NCBI GenBank assembly: GCA_025935435.1
Contig: JAICVH010000151.1
Span: 1 to 6,263 of the forward strand
From: Burkholderiales bacterium
Lineage (GTDB): Bacteria > Pseudomonadota > Gammaproteobacteria > Burkholderiales > Casimicrobiaceae
DNA length: 6,263 nt
Reading direction: 5' to 3'
Position numbers and translations under genes: made by a program. The notes beneath the pieces were generated by a model. That model saw nothing but the letters and a program-made list of their open reading frames with translations, was not told the DNA's origin and did not search any database. This document shows positions 6,192 to 6,263 of this stretch, piece by piece; position 1 is the first letter of the stretch, and every line of letters starts with the position of its first letter.

Positions 6192-6263
6192 ATGCCTCCC
6201 GACACGATCGAACGCTCGCCCCTGACACTGAAGGATCCGACGCTGCTGCGCCAGCGCTGCTAC
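6192..6263 (+). CDS. gabD: Probable succinate-semialdehyde dehydrogenase, N-terminal fragment
   Basis: Only the first 24 codons are inside the window; the frame is open to the right edge. The peptide begins MPPDTIERSPLTLKDPTLLR and ends QRCY. The L-x-LKDPxLLRQ pattern resembles the N-terminus of betaproteobacterial GabD proteins, where a short variable leader precedes LKDxxLFRQ and then the family's Y-x-G-x-W turn (E. coli GabD starts with a similar LNDSNLFRQQ). GabD oxidises succinic semialdehyde to succinate with NAD(P)+ in 4-aminobutyrate breakdown. No catalytic residue lies in the visible part, so this is a recognition from the N-terminus alone; another aldehyde dehydrogenase of the same superfamily is the main alternative. 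The ATG is well placed but its ribosome site is weak. Confidence 0.6.
   Translation, partial: MPPDTIERSPLTLKDPTLLRQRCY

Noticed and set aside
1..6263. Search for CRISPR repeats, insertion-sequence ends, toxin-antitoxin pairs or a defence gene cluster
   Set aside because: No regularly spaced repeats, transposase fragments, terminal inverted repeats or small paired genes were seen; the NYN protein has no adjacent antitoxin-like gene.

Overview
The window is GC-rich chromosomal DNA (about 60-65 % G+C by eye), densely coded with short intergenic gaps. The protein sequences (a YceH-type DUF480 protein, a NYN-LOTUS protein, a patatin with a DUF3734-like tail, an ETHE1-like persulfide dioxygenase, UppP, an EamA transporter) and the strong G/C third-position bias suggest a betaproteobacterium, most likely Burkholderia sensu lato. 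That placement is from remembered family resemblance, not from a search. I see no mobile element, CRISPR array, tRNA or rRNA, and no gap over 300 bases without a gene.

Layout. Positions 2-670 (+) hold the 3' part of a DUF72 (YecE-like) gene whose start lies left of the window; its tail overlaps the convergent NYN-LOTUS gene (570-1391, -) by about 100 bases. A divergent spacer of 125 bases separates the NYN gene from yceH (1517-2182, +). yceH converges on a patatin-like phospholipase gene (2231-3439, -), which lies 62 bases downstream of an ETHE1-like persulfide dioxygenase gene (3502-4203, -); these two could be co-transcribed. A 157-base divergent spacer carries a 34-base palindrome and a good -10 element. 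It leads to uppP (4361-5191, +, TTG start), an overlapping EamA-family transporter gene (5164-6105, +), and the first 24 codons of a probable succinate-semialdehyde dehydrogenase gene (6192 to the right edge, +).

How the genes fit together. Most are stand-alone housekeeping or accessory functions: lipid-carrier recycling for the cell wall (UppP), small-molecule export or import (EamA), sulfide/persulfide detoxification (ETHE1-like), lipid hydrolysis (patatin) and a probable RNA-processing enzyme (NYN-LOTUS). The only likely transcription units are ETHE1-like/patatin and uppP/EamA.

I find no convincing new multi-gene system. The points most worth a second look are the palindrome between the ETHE1-like gene and uppP, the antisense 3' overlap of the DUF72 and NYN genes, the TTG start of uppP with no visible Shine-Dalgarno sequence, and the overlapping non-ATG start of the transporter gene.
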